Of a DNA stretch of 7,156 nt, positions 1 through 5,076 are shown piece after piece. The notes beneath the pieces are model-generated. The model saw nothing but the letters and a program-made list of their open reading frames with translations. It did not search any database and was not told where the DNA came from. Both the position numbers and the translations under genes were made by a program. Within the stretch, counting starts at the first letter, position 1, and every line of letters begins with the position of its first letter. Origin of the DNA: Clostridiaceae bacterium (lineage in GTDB: Bacteria; Bacillota; Clostridia; Oscillospirales; Acutalibacteraceae); the NCBI GenBank assembly GCA_016296885.1, contig JAEDHT010000052.1:1-7156 (forward strand). The letters run 5' to 3'.

Positions 1-58
1 GCTTTTCTCTCCCTCCGTCAAAACTTCGTTTTGCCACCTCCCTCGTCAGATGGAGCCA
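1..58 (-). repeat. Dispersed hairpin repeat, family A (left copy, reverse orientation)
   Basis: The reverse complement of this stretch closely matches 6056-6116, sharing CTGACGAGGGAGGTGG, a middle hairpin and GACGGAGGGAGAGAAAA. The middle hairpin here is CAAAAC-GAA-GTTTTG (19-33), while the other copy has TTTTGC-GAA-GCAAAA. The stem bases differ but pairing and the GAA loop are kept. A second stem pairs CTCCCTC (38-44) with GATGGAG (49-55), with one mismatch. The element has no coding capacity. It may run past the window edge. It resembles short palindromic repeats that I recall being common in gut Clostridia; that recollection was not checked. Confidence 0.75.
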
Positions 59-68
59 AGAAGGCTAG

Positions 69-98
69 GTGCGAATTTCCTGCGGCGAGGCCGCCGGC
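69..98 (+). repeat. Short GC-rich hairpin repeat, family B (left copy)
   Basis: It begins GTGCGAA, continues through CCTGC and ends in a GC-rich hairpin, GCGGC-GAG-GCCGC (82-94). The copy at 5718-5745 begins the same way and has GCCGGC-GAG-GCCGGC. The loop GAG is identical and the stem bases differ but still pair. It lies about 10 bp from the family A copy. Confidence 0.6.
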
Positions 99-106
99 AA
101 ATACGC

Positions 107-136
107 AAAAGGCTGTACAAATTAATGCACAGCCTT
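107..136 (-). terminator. Candidate terminator downstream of noc
   Basis: A perfect 8-bp stem, AAGGCTGT (109-116) with ACAGCCTT (129-136), encloses a 12-nt loop. Read on the minus strand it is followed by a short run of four T. It is the first minus-strand hairpin with any T tail after the noc stop codon, about 150 nt away. The T run is short, so termination may be partial. Confidence 0.4.
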
Positions 137-242
137 CTACGTAAGGGGTTTAGATAAGGAAATGGGTATGAGTATATAAGAAGAACTCAAAGTTAATGCC
201 TTGCCTAGTAGAAATAATATGTGTGGCAAGGTGGGGGGATAG

Positions 243-285
243 TCTGCACATTATGCCGGAGATGGCAATATGGTGCAGATTTTTT
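243..285 (+). terminator. Rho-independent terminator on the plus strand with no visible upstream gene
   Basis: TCTGCAC (243-249) pairs with GTGCAGA (273-279). TGCC and GGCA pair inside, after an internal loop, and the apical loop is GGAGAT. Six T follow at 280-285. This is a standard intrinsic terminator for rightward transcription, and its T run overlaps the noc stop codon (284-286). No plus-strand gene is recognisable to its left. Read on the minus strand it has no T tail, so it does not look like the noc terminator. Confidence 0.65.
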
Positions 286-1096
286 ATGCTCTCTTTTTTG
301 GGATTCGCAAAGAATATTCTATATAATCGTCAGTTTCCACCTTTTCGGCGTTTGCCTCTATCCCAGAGCGTTTCATTGTATCGAGCGCCTTGTTTATCGT
401 ATTCATAAATATTCTTACATCTTTTATAACAGGCGTTTTTGTAATATTCTTTTTCTTTGACTTTGACAGGAGACTATCATCTGTAAGAACTTGTCTTATC
501 AGCTCTTCGGTTTGCATTACGTTGAGCTTATTTATGATAACTCTGCTAAGTATGTTTTTTCGCAAGGAGATATCATCTATTATGAGCAGTGCTCTTGCAT
601 GACGTTCTGACAAACCTTCTTTTATTATCCAGTTGCGTTCATCCTCTGATATCCTCAGCAGACGTAGCTTGTTTGCAATGGTGGATTGTTTTTTTCCCAG
701 TCGCATTGCCACTTGCTCTTGCGTGAGCGAAAGCTCTACCATGAGTCTCTTTATGCCTTCGGCTTCTTCAAAGGGGTTTAGATTAGAGCGTTGGATGTTT
801 TCTATTAGTGAATATATGGCGGCTTTATTGTCGGTGCAGTTGTTTATTATGCAGGGTACCTTTGAAAGTCCTGCCCACTGTGCCGCACGCAGTCGGCGTT
901 CACCGGCGATAAGCTCGTATTCATTTTTGTTTACCTCACGCACCGTGAGTGGTTGCAGTATGCCGTTATGGGTGATGCTCTCTGCCAGTGAGCTTAGCTC
1001 GGTTTCATTGAAAAACTGGCGTGGCTGATACTTGGCAGGGCGAATTTTGTTGATAGGAATTTGGGTTATTTTATTTGTGTCGTTTTTGCCAAGCAT
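284..1096 (-). CDS. noc: Noc-type ParB-family nucleoid occlusion protein
   Basis: This 270-aa protein has ParB/Spo0J family architecture. The N-terminal ParB domain (about residues 13-105) holds the CTP-binding GERRLRAA (65-72) and ENIQRSNLNPFEEA (99-112). A helix-turn-helix follows (about 124-147) with KKQSTIANKLRLL. QSTIANKLRLL is typical of Noc rather than Spo0J/ParB, which usually has a HIANxLRLL-type sequence. Noc proteins bind NBS sites, spread as CTP clamps and block division over the nucleoid. I chose the ATG at 1096 because AAGGTGG lies 10 nt upstream. A longer reading from 1150 turns that SD into codons for QKGG, lacks its own SD, and would start almost at the predicted transcription start. 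The C-terminal part (about 205-270) is lysine-rich and poorly conserved. No FSRFFGL-like membrane-targeting helix is seen at the N-terminus. A plain ParB paralogue is the main alternative. Confidence 0.85.
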   Translation of the reverse strand: MLGKNDTNKITQIPINKIRPAKYQPRQFFNETELSSLAESITHNGILQPLTVREVNKNEYELIAGERRLRAAQWAGLSKVPCIINNCTDNKAAIYSLIENIQRSNLNPFEEAEGIKRLMVELSLTQEQVAMRLGKKQSTIANKLRLLRISEDERNWIIKEGLSERHARALLIIDDISLRKNILSRVIINKLNVMQTEELIRQVLTDDSLLSKSKKKNITKTPVIKDVRIFMNTINKALDTMKRSGIEANAEKVETDDYIEYSLRIPKKRA

Positions 1097-1154
1097 AAGT
1101 TTTGCACCACCTTTTTGCAAGATTTTTATACTGCTTGTCCCTTGCGACATAGAT

Positions 1155-1163
1155 ATAATATCA
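1155..1163 (-). promoter_or_regulatory. Candidate extended -10 promoter for noc
   Basis: On the minus strand this reads TGATATTAT, an extended -10 (TGn plus TATTAT, 5 of 6 to consensus). A possible -35, CTGACA (1182-1187), is 21 nt away, which is too far for normal spacing, so the -35 is weak or absent. Transcription would start near 1148, about 50 nt before the chosen noc start. Confidence 0.4.
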
Positions 1164-1201
1164 CTTCGAAAGGGTAAAAATTGTCAGTTTTTGGCAATTT
1201 T

Positions 1202-1251
1202 AAAAAATAATAAAAAAATTACCAAATACCTTTAATAAGGTAAATGGTAAT
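1202..1251 (-). terminator. Rho-independent terminator after the metallophosphoesterase gene
   Basis: Read on the minus strand, ATTACCA-TT-TACCTT (1251-1237) pairs with AAGGTA-TT-TGGTAAT (down to 1218). This gives 6 and 7 bp arms separated by a symmetric TT/TT internal loop, with a 4-nt ATTA loop. A T-rich tail follows. It begins 23 nt past the stop codon of the phosphoesterase, so it ends that unit before the noc promoter. Confidence 0.8.
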
Positions 1252-1273
1252 CGTTTAGGATGATATTTTATTG

Positions 1274-2080
1274 TCAGTTTATTGTGATAATGCACACTTC
1301 GGGTGGATTGTTAAATCTAGGTATGGGTTTGGAGTTGCCTAGCCCTGATGTGACTATCATATCGGCGGTGTCTCCGTCAAAGTAGCCTTTGTCGTATTCT
1401 CCAAACCAACCTTGATTTGGGGAATACAGCCCACCCACAAATGGCAATCTTACGATACCGCCATGGGTGTGGCCTGCCAGCATTAGGTCGATATCAAAGC
1501 TGTGTAGCTTCCATTTATATGCTTCGGGATAATGACATAACAGCAGGGAGAAGTTGTTCTGCTGTGCTTCTAGAAATTTTTTAAAAAAAAGAGCTTCGTC
1601 ATTGTCAAAATCGGGAGCGTCATATTCATAAAAAGGATATTGCTTTAACCCGCCTATGATAATTTGCTCTCCGTTTTTGCAATTATAAGTCACCATTTCG
1701 TTATTGAGTAAAATGGCACCTGTATCTATCAGTGATTGCTTAAACTCTGCGTTATTATCAAAATACAGCTCGTGGTTACCATATGTATAATACACCGGCG
1801 CCACTTGTACAAGCTGTTTTGTGAGTGTTACTATCACAGAGTAGTCATCTACTCCTTCTGTGACCATATCGCCTGACATGGCAATGATATCCGGTTTTTC
1901 AGATTTAATTTTTTCTATAAGCTCTATATTATCTGTTCCAAATTCTTTGTTGTGAAGATCGGCTATCAATGCCACTCTGAGGCTTGCAGATGTTTTATCA
2001 GTATTTATGTGATACCGTGTGATTATAATTGAAGATTGATCAAACATCAAGAATCCGAAGATTAATGATGCGCATATCAC
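1274..2080 (-). CDS. Membrane-anchored metallophosphoesterase (YkuE-like)
   Basis: This belongs to the calcineurin-like metallophosphoesterase superfamily, YkuE/COG1408 type. In the 268-aa reading from GTG 2080, the dinuclear metal motifs appear in order: DLH (D41, H43), GDMV (D71), GNHE (N102, H103), CHYPE (H183) and GHTHGG (H204, H206). The substrate is unknown; relatives hydrolyse phosphoesters at the membrane or cell surface. The given start is the first canonical codon, but it lacks an SD and falls inside a hydrophobic segment. The open frame continues upstream with KKPRTIIIKSLVILV, completing a lysine-capped transmembrane anchor. An SD-like AGGTGAT (2130-2136) is well placed for an ACG codon at 2125-2123, so the real product is probably 283 aa (1274-2125). 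In that case it begins 19 nt after the upstream pseudouridine synthase stop, as expected for an operon. The catalytic domain should face outside, an inference from the anchor. Confidence 0.85.
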   Translation of the reverse strand: MICASLIFGFLMFDQSSIIITRYHINTDKTSASLRVALIADLHNKEFGTDNIELIEKIKSEKPDIIAMSGDMVTEGVDDYSVIVTLTKQLVQVAPVYYTYGNHELYFDNNAEFKQSLIDTGAILLNNEMVTYNCKNGEQIIIGGLKQYPFYEYDAPDFDNDEALFFKKFLEAQQNNFSLLLCHYPEAYKWKLHSFDIDLMLAGHTHGGIVRLPFVGGLYSPNQGWFGEYDKGYFDGDTADMIVTSGLGNSKPIPRFNNPPEVCIITIN

Positions 2081-2122
2081 CAGTATTACAAGAGATTTTA
2101 TTATTATAGTACGTGGTTTTTT

Positions 2123-2138
2123 CGTAATATCACCTGCT
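2123..2138 (-). promoter_or_regulatory. Ribosome binding site preceding an ACG codon (probable true start of the phosphoesterase)
   Basis: The minus strand reads AGCAGGTGATATTACG. AGGTGAT matches seven bases of the extended anti-SD complement. Aligned this way, ACG sits about 7 nt after the position equivalent to GGAGG, which is near optimal. An ATT codon one triplet upstream is less well spaced. The codons after ACG encode two lysines and then a transmembrane anchor, as expected for a start region. Confidence 0.45.
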
Positions 2139-2144
2139 ATTTTA

Positions 2145-3119
2145 TCATTTTAGTTTTAGGTTAAAGCCAAGCTCATTAATGAACCAAACATTTCCGGCTT
2201 TAAAATCTTTTCCGTTAAGATAGTTAAGTATGCCTGCGTCTTCATCAAAAGAAAAGGTGAGCCTGTAGGAATACAATGCCTGCCACTTCATACCAAGACG
2301 TCTGTTTTGAGCGTTGGTGTCTTTGCCGTATTTGCCGTCGCCAACGAGCGGGTGACCGATATGGGACATATGAGCCCTTATTTGATGGGTTCTTCCTGTG
2401 AGAAGCTCTATTTCCAGCAGAGACATATCTCGCTTTTCTTCAAGCACTTTATATTTTGTTTTTATTATCTTAGAGTTTGGAAATTCGTTATCGCTTATGA
2501 ACACCTTATTTTTATCTTCGTTCTTCTCCAGATAGGCGGTGAGCAATGCTTCTTTGGTCTTGACTCTGCCATACACAGCGCAGAGGTATATTTTCTTAAG
2601 TTCACGGTTTTTCATCTTTAAATTTAGAATTCTAAGTGACTCGGCATTTTTGGCGGCGATTACAATACCACCCGTGTTTCTGTCTATTCGGTTTACGAGT
2701 GATGGGGCAAAGGAGTTTTCCTCCTTGGGGTCATATTCGCCGGTTTTATACATATGATGCTGGATTCTAGCTATAAGGGAATCAAAGTGATAGCTTTCGT
2801 CGGGATGAACCAGCAGACCGGGCTTTTTGTCTAGCAACATAATATTTTCATCTTCGTATATGATATCCAGCTTGTCCGGAGCTTTGAGGAAGTCATAGTC
2901 AGGCTTGCTAGATTCAAAAAACTCATCTTTTATGTAAAGCGTGATTACATCATTTTCGCAGAGGCGATAGTTTATTTCGGCTTTTTTGCCATTAACCTTG
3001 ATGCACTTTTTTCTTAAATATTTGTACATTAGTGTTTTGGGAAGTGTCTGGAGATGCTTTTGCAAAAAGCTGTCTAATCTCTGACCGCTATCGTTTTTTC
3101 CCACCACAACAGTTTGCAT
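2145..3119 (-). CDS. RluA/RluD-family RNA pseudouridine synthase with S4 domain
   Basis: This 324-aa protein converts specific uridines in rRNA or tRNA to pseudouridine. An N-terminal S4 RNA-binding domain (about residues 12-65, with RLDSFL and the KVNGKKA loop) precedes the catalytic domain (about 85-300). The catalytic Asp is D146 in LVNRIDRNTGGIVI. The C-terminal family motif is TGRTHQIRAHMSHIGHPLVG (241-260), followed by GDGKYG. The classic HRLDxxTSG signature is changed to NRIDRNTGG, seen in a Clostridia-rich subfamily as I recall it. The target uridine cannot be assigned, so I give no gene symbol. The start is ATG 3119, with GGAGG 8 nt upstream; a TTG at 3134 overlaps that SD region and is rejected. 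The gene follows the HPr terminator, and the phosphoesterase reading frame begins shortly after its stop. No convincing promoter is visible in the short gap upstream. Confidence 0.9.
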   Translation of the reverse strand: MQTVVVGKNDSGQRLDSFLQKHLQTLPKTLMYKYLRKKCIKVNGKKAEINYRLCENDVITLYIKDEFFESSKPDYDFLKAPDKLDIIYEDENIMLLDKKPGLLVHPDESYHFDSLIARIQHHMYKTGEYDPKEENSFAPSLVNRIDRNTGGIVIAAKNAESLRILNLKMKNRELKKIYLCAVYGRVKTKEALLTAYLEKNEDKNKVFISDNEFPNSKIIKTKYKVLEEKRDMSLLEIELLTGRTHQIRAHMSHIGHPLVGDGKYGKDTNAQNRRLGMKWQALYSYRLTFSFDEDAGILNYLNGKDFKAGNVWFINELGFNLKLK

Positions 3120-3149
3120 TTCAGTGTCCTCCAAAAAATAAATATAGCT

Positions 3150-3193
3150 AAAAAAAGCACCCCGCTACCGAATTTTAAAACTCGGAGCGAGGC
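3150..3193 (-). terminator. Rho-independent terminator after the HPr-like gene
   Basis: On the minus strand GCCTCGCT-CCGAG (3193-3181) pairs with TTCGG-T-AGCGGGGT (3172-3159). This is a 13-bp stem with a single bulged T and a few G-T pairs, and the loop is TTTTAAAA. Seven T follow (3156-3150) after a GC dinucleotide. It starts 12 nt beyond the HPr stop and separates that gene from the pseudouridine synthase. Confidence 0.85.
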
Positions 3194-3205
3194 AAATCTT
3201 TCGAA

Positions 3206-3469
3206 TTAATCAGTAAAGCCAGACTCAACTAGTTTTACAAGGTCCTCAACTGCATCTTCTTCGTCAGCACCGTCAGCAATGATCTTGATAACTGTGCCAC
3301 CAACAATGCCAAGAGAAAGAACGCCAAGAAGGCTCTTCGCATTCACACGTCTTTCATCTTTCTCGACCCATATAGAGGCCTTATACTCGTTAGCTTTCTG
3401 AATAAAAAATGTAGCAGGTCTTGCATATAACCCAACATGGTTTTGAACCATAACTTCCTTAATGTACAT
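3206..3469 (-). CDS. HPr-family phosphocarrier-like protein with Tyr at position 15 (Crh-like)
   Basis: This 87-aa protein has the normal length and layout of HPr. The active-site loop reads NHVGLYARPA (10-19), so residue 15, normally the His that takes phosphate from enzyme I, is Tyr (codon TAT). Arg17 and Pro18 are kept. The regulatory site NAKSLLGVLSLG has Ser46 exactly in place for HPr kinase, followed by the usual GGT and DGADEEDA segments. Bacillus Crh is the precedent: it has Gln15, keeps Ser46, and works as a CcpA corepressor without PTS transport. I infer a similar signalling role here, but Tyr is not Gln and function is not shown by the sequence. The start is ATG 3469, with AGGAGAGGG upstream. 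An in-frame extension to 3652 runs through the promoter and is rejected. The gene has its own promoter and terminator. Confidence 0.9.
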   Translation of the reverse strand: MYIKEVMVQNHVGLYARPATFFIQKANEYKASIWVEKDERRVNAKSLLGVLSLGIVGGTVIKIIADGADEEDAVEDLVKLVESGFTD

Positions 3470-3533
3470 TTTGAACCCTCTCCTACCTGGTACGATATAA
3501 AAAAATAAGGTATCAACTGATATCTTTGTTATT

Positions 3534-3561
3534 ATTATATCATTTATGAAGTATTCGTCAA
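3534..3561 (-). promoter_or_regulatory. Sigma-A promoter of the HPr-like gene
   Basis: The -35 is TTGACG (3561-3556) and the -10 is TATAAT (3539-3534), with a 16-nt spacer ending in TGA, so the -10 is extended (TGATATAAT). Transcription should start near 3527, giving a leader of about 58 nt. The match to consensus is the best in the window, which suggests strong expression. Confidence 0.8.
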
Positions 3562-3666
3562 CAGAAATCGAACAATTTCGGATGAATGACAACAATTTGG
3601 ATTTTTTGGAGGTTTTTTGTTGTGCATTTATACAATTTTCTAGTATAAACATTGTTTAACTTTTCT

Positions 3667-3691
3667 AAAAAATTTGCGGGAAACCCGATTT
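3667..3691 (-). terminator. Short terminator after trmD
   Basis: Right at the trmD stop, the minus strand reads CGGG-TTT-CCCG, then CAAA and six T (3672-3667). The GC stem is only 4 bp but can extend by AAAT/ATTT across a small bulge. No rplS gene follows trmD here, which fits transcription ending at this point. Confidence 0.5.
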
Positions 3692-4427
3692 ATGTTGATT
3701 TTTTGTTGTTTTTTAAAATCTTAATATCTTCTTTTGTTAGTTCGATTTTTTCATACATATCGGGGCGAAGCTCTTTTGTTATCAAAAGTGACTGCAATCT
3801 TCGCCATTTTCGCACGTTTTCGTGATGACCTGATATCAAAACCTCTGGCACAGCTTTGTCATGCCACACCTGTGGCTTTGTATATTGCGGATATTCCAGC
3901 AGACCGCTATAGTGGCTCTCTTCCTCAAAGCACAAGGCATCTGAGAGAACACCGTCTTTCATTCTGCTAATAGAATCTGCAAGCACAAGAGCAGGCAATT
4001 CTCCGCCTGTGAGCACATAATCACCAATAGAGATTTCCTCATCCACGTATTCATCGAGGACTCTTTGGTCTACACCTTCATAATGCCCACAAAGTATGCA
4101 AATATTATCATATTGTGCAAGCTCTTTCACCTTTTGCTGTGTTAGTGTTTGCCCTTTTGGCGACATATATACCAGATGGGGGCGTGTTCCGTTTTTTTTG
4201 CAAATATCCTCAAAGCACAGTGCAATAGGCTCTGCTTTCATTAACATCCCCATGCCTCCGCCATATGGAGTGTCGTCCACTCGACGGTGCTTATCAAAGG
4301 CAAAGTCTCTTAGCTGATGACATTCTATTTCAATATGGCCACTTTTTCTGGCACGCCCAATTATGCTTTCGCTCAAAAACGCCTCGCACATTTCGGGAAA
4401 AAGCGTGATAATATCAATCTTCATCAT
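3690..4427 (-). CDS. trmD: tRNA (guanine-N1)-methyltransferase TrmD
   Basis: This 245-aa protein is of normal family length. It methylates N1 of G37 next to the anticodon of tRNAs reading CNN codons, using S-adenosylmethionine, and so prevents frameshifting; it is usually essential. The N-terminal KIDIITLFPEM is diagnostic. RRVDDTPYGGGMGM (49-61) and ILCGHYEGVDQRV (111-123) belong to the SPOUT knot domain, with IGDYVLTGGELPAL (134-147) forming the cofactor-binding knot. The C-terminal domain has GLLEYPQYTKP (175-185) and SGHHENVRKWR (199-209); the second Gly-Asn-His of the family consensus is Gly-His-His here. Two consecutive ATG codons (4427, 4424) could start the protein. I chose 4427 because AAGGG lies 8 nt upstream. 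A TTG at 4430 is not needed. The start overlaps the rimM 3' end, implying translational coupling. Confidence 0.97.
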   Translation of the reverse strand: MMKIDIITLFPEMCEAFLSESIIGRARKSGHIEIECHQLRDFAFDKHRRVDDTPYGGGMGMLMKAEPIALCFEDICKKNGTRPHLVYMSPKGQTLTQQKVKELAQYDNICILCGHYEGVDQRVLDEYVDEEISIGDYVLTGGELPALVLADSISRMKDGVLSDALCFEEESHYSGLLEYPQYTKPQVWHDKAVPEVLISGHHENVRKWRRLQSLLITKELRPDMYEKIELTKEDIKILKNNKKST

Positions 4428-4929
4428 CAAACATTCCCTTCATTGGGCGGATTTTTATTATTTCATTCTCGATATCAATGCTGATTACTACATCGTCGAT
4501 TACAGGGATATAATGCTTTTTGCCGTCGTCGCCGGTAACTTCGTACACATCGTTTGCGCCGGTAGCAAAGACCTCTGTAACATTGCCATAGCAGACGTTT
4601 TCGTCATCAGCGTTGCACACATTTGAGCCAATCAGGTCTTGTATAAAATAAGCGTCTTTATCCTTTAGGATATCGCTTCTTTCGGCATACACCACGACGC
4701 CTCTTAGCTTCTCTGCTGATTCCACAGTGCTTATGCCGTCTATTTTTGTGATAGTTTGGTTTTTGTGAGGCTTTGAGCTTACGTTGTAGCAGATGCTTCC
4801 GTCTTTGTTGTATAGTTTTTTTATTTTGCTTAGGATTTCGGGAGAGTCACACCATGAGTCTATGCGAACCTCGCCTTTTATTCCGTGGGTTGTAACGATC
4901 TTTCCCACTTCAAGATATTTCTTTAACAT
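4414..4929 (-). CDS. rimM: Ribosome maturation factor RimM
   Basis: This 171-aa protein is of typical RimM length. RimM helps assemble the 30S head around S19 and 16S helices 31 and 33b. The N-terminal RimM domain (about 1-85) opens with LEVGKIVTTHGIKGEVRI (6-23), the family hallmark. The C-terminal PRC-barrel (about 92-168) includes DLIGSNV, GNVTEVFATGANDVYEV and HYIPVIDDVVISID. The segment ending in MKGMFDDED resembles the usual acidic GLL/GLFD-type end. The start is ATG 4929, with GTGGGA a few bases upstream; GTG 4941 overlaps this SD. The gene is first in its operon and overlaps trmD by 14 nt. The usual rpsP and KH-domain genes are not upstream; the divergent rubrerythrin gene is there instead. 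A small hairpin (AAGGGT with ACCCTT, 4943-4961) lies just upstream of the SD and might affect translation. Confidence 0.95.
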   Translation of the reverse strand: MLKKYLEVGKIVTTHGIKGEVRIDSWCDSPEILSKIKKLYNKDGSICYNVSSKPHKNQTITKIDGISTVESAEKLRGVVVYAERSDILKDKDAYFIQDLIGSNVCNADDENVCYGNVTEVFATGANDVYEVTGDDGKKHYIPVIDDVVISIDIENEIIKIRPMKGMFDDED

Positions 4930-4995
4930 AGTTATTCCCACAAGGGTATAAAAAAACCCTTATTTCCTTTCGGACAGTCTTTTTAATTTTTTTAG

Positions 4996-5025
4996 ATTAT
5001 AACACAATATTATTGAATATTTCAA
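4996..5025 (-). promoter_or_regulatory. Promoter of rimM-trmD
   Basis: The minus strand has TTGAAA (5025-5020) and TATAAT (5001-4996) with an 18-nt spacer. TGT precedes TATAAT, making an extended -10. The -35 overlaps an inverted repeat (5012-5026). Transcription should start near 4989, giving a leader of about 60 nt. Confidence 0.75.
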
Positions 5026-5026
5026 T
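5012..5026. repeat. Inverted repeat in the rimM/rubrerythrin divergent region
   Basis: ATTGAA-TAT-TTCAAT is a perfect inverted repeat with 6-bp arms. It covers the rimM -35 and lies about 20-35 bp upstream of the likely rubrerythrin -10, so it is well placed to be an operator for both. It does not match the PerR or Fur consensus. The region is AT-rich, so chance is possible. Confidence 0.35.
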
Positions 5027-5045
5027 CGCTTGGGAAAATAATACT

Positions 5046-5067
5046 TATAAAATAATTCCAAAAGGAG
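5046..5067 (+). promoter_or_regulatory. Rubrerythrin -10 candidate and ribosome binding site
   Basis: TATAAA (5046-5051) is a reasonable -10, but no good -35 is found 16-18 nt upstream, which suggests dependence on an activator or a weak basal promoter. AAGGAG (5062-5067) is a strong SD 9 nt before the ATG at 5077. Confidence 0.4.
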
Positions 5068-5076
5068 ATAAAGACA

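Noticed and set aside
196..460. Two plus-strand open frames over the noc 3' end
   Set aside because: They are cysteine- and aromatic-rich, lack an SD, cross a terminator and lie antisense to a well-supported gene.
1097..1150. 18-residue N-terminal extension of Noc
   Set aside because: It has no SD, would start at about the predicted transcription start, and translates the strong SD of the internal ATG.
1178..1204. AAAATTGTCA/TGGCAATTTT hairpin upstream of noc as a terminator
   Set aside because: It is AT-rich with a poor T tail, and a much better terminator for the same transcript lies just before it at 1212-1251. It may be an operator.
3470..3652. N-terminal extension of the HPr-like protein to 148 aa
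   Set aside because: The extension reads through a near-consensus promoter and the SD, has no family similarity, and HPr proteins are about 88 aa long.
4388..4402. Noc- or ParB-binding site (ATTTCGGGAAA)
   Set aside because: It lacks the central bases of the NBS palindrome and lies in the trmD coding region. A half-site at about 3675-3687 is better explained as the trmD terminator. No parS palindrome was seen.
4942..4961. AAGGGT/ACCCTT hairpin as a terminator
   Set aside because: It lies in the rimM leader with no T run after the stem on either strand.
4990..5060. PerR or Fur box upstream of rubrerythrin
   Set aside because: Stretches such as TTATAA occur, but no 7-1-7 inverted repeat close to the consensus is formed.
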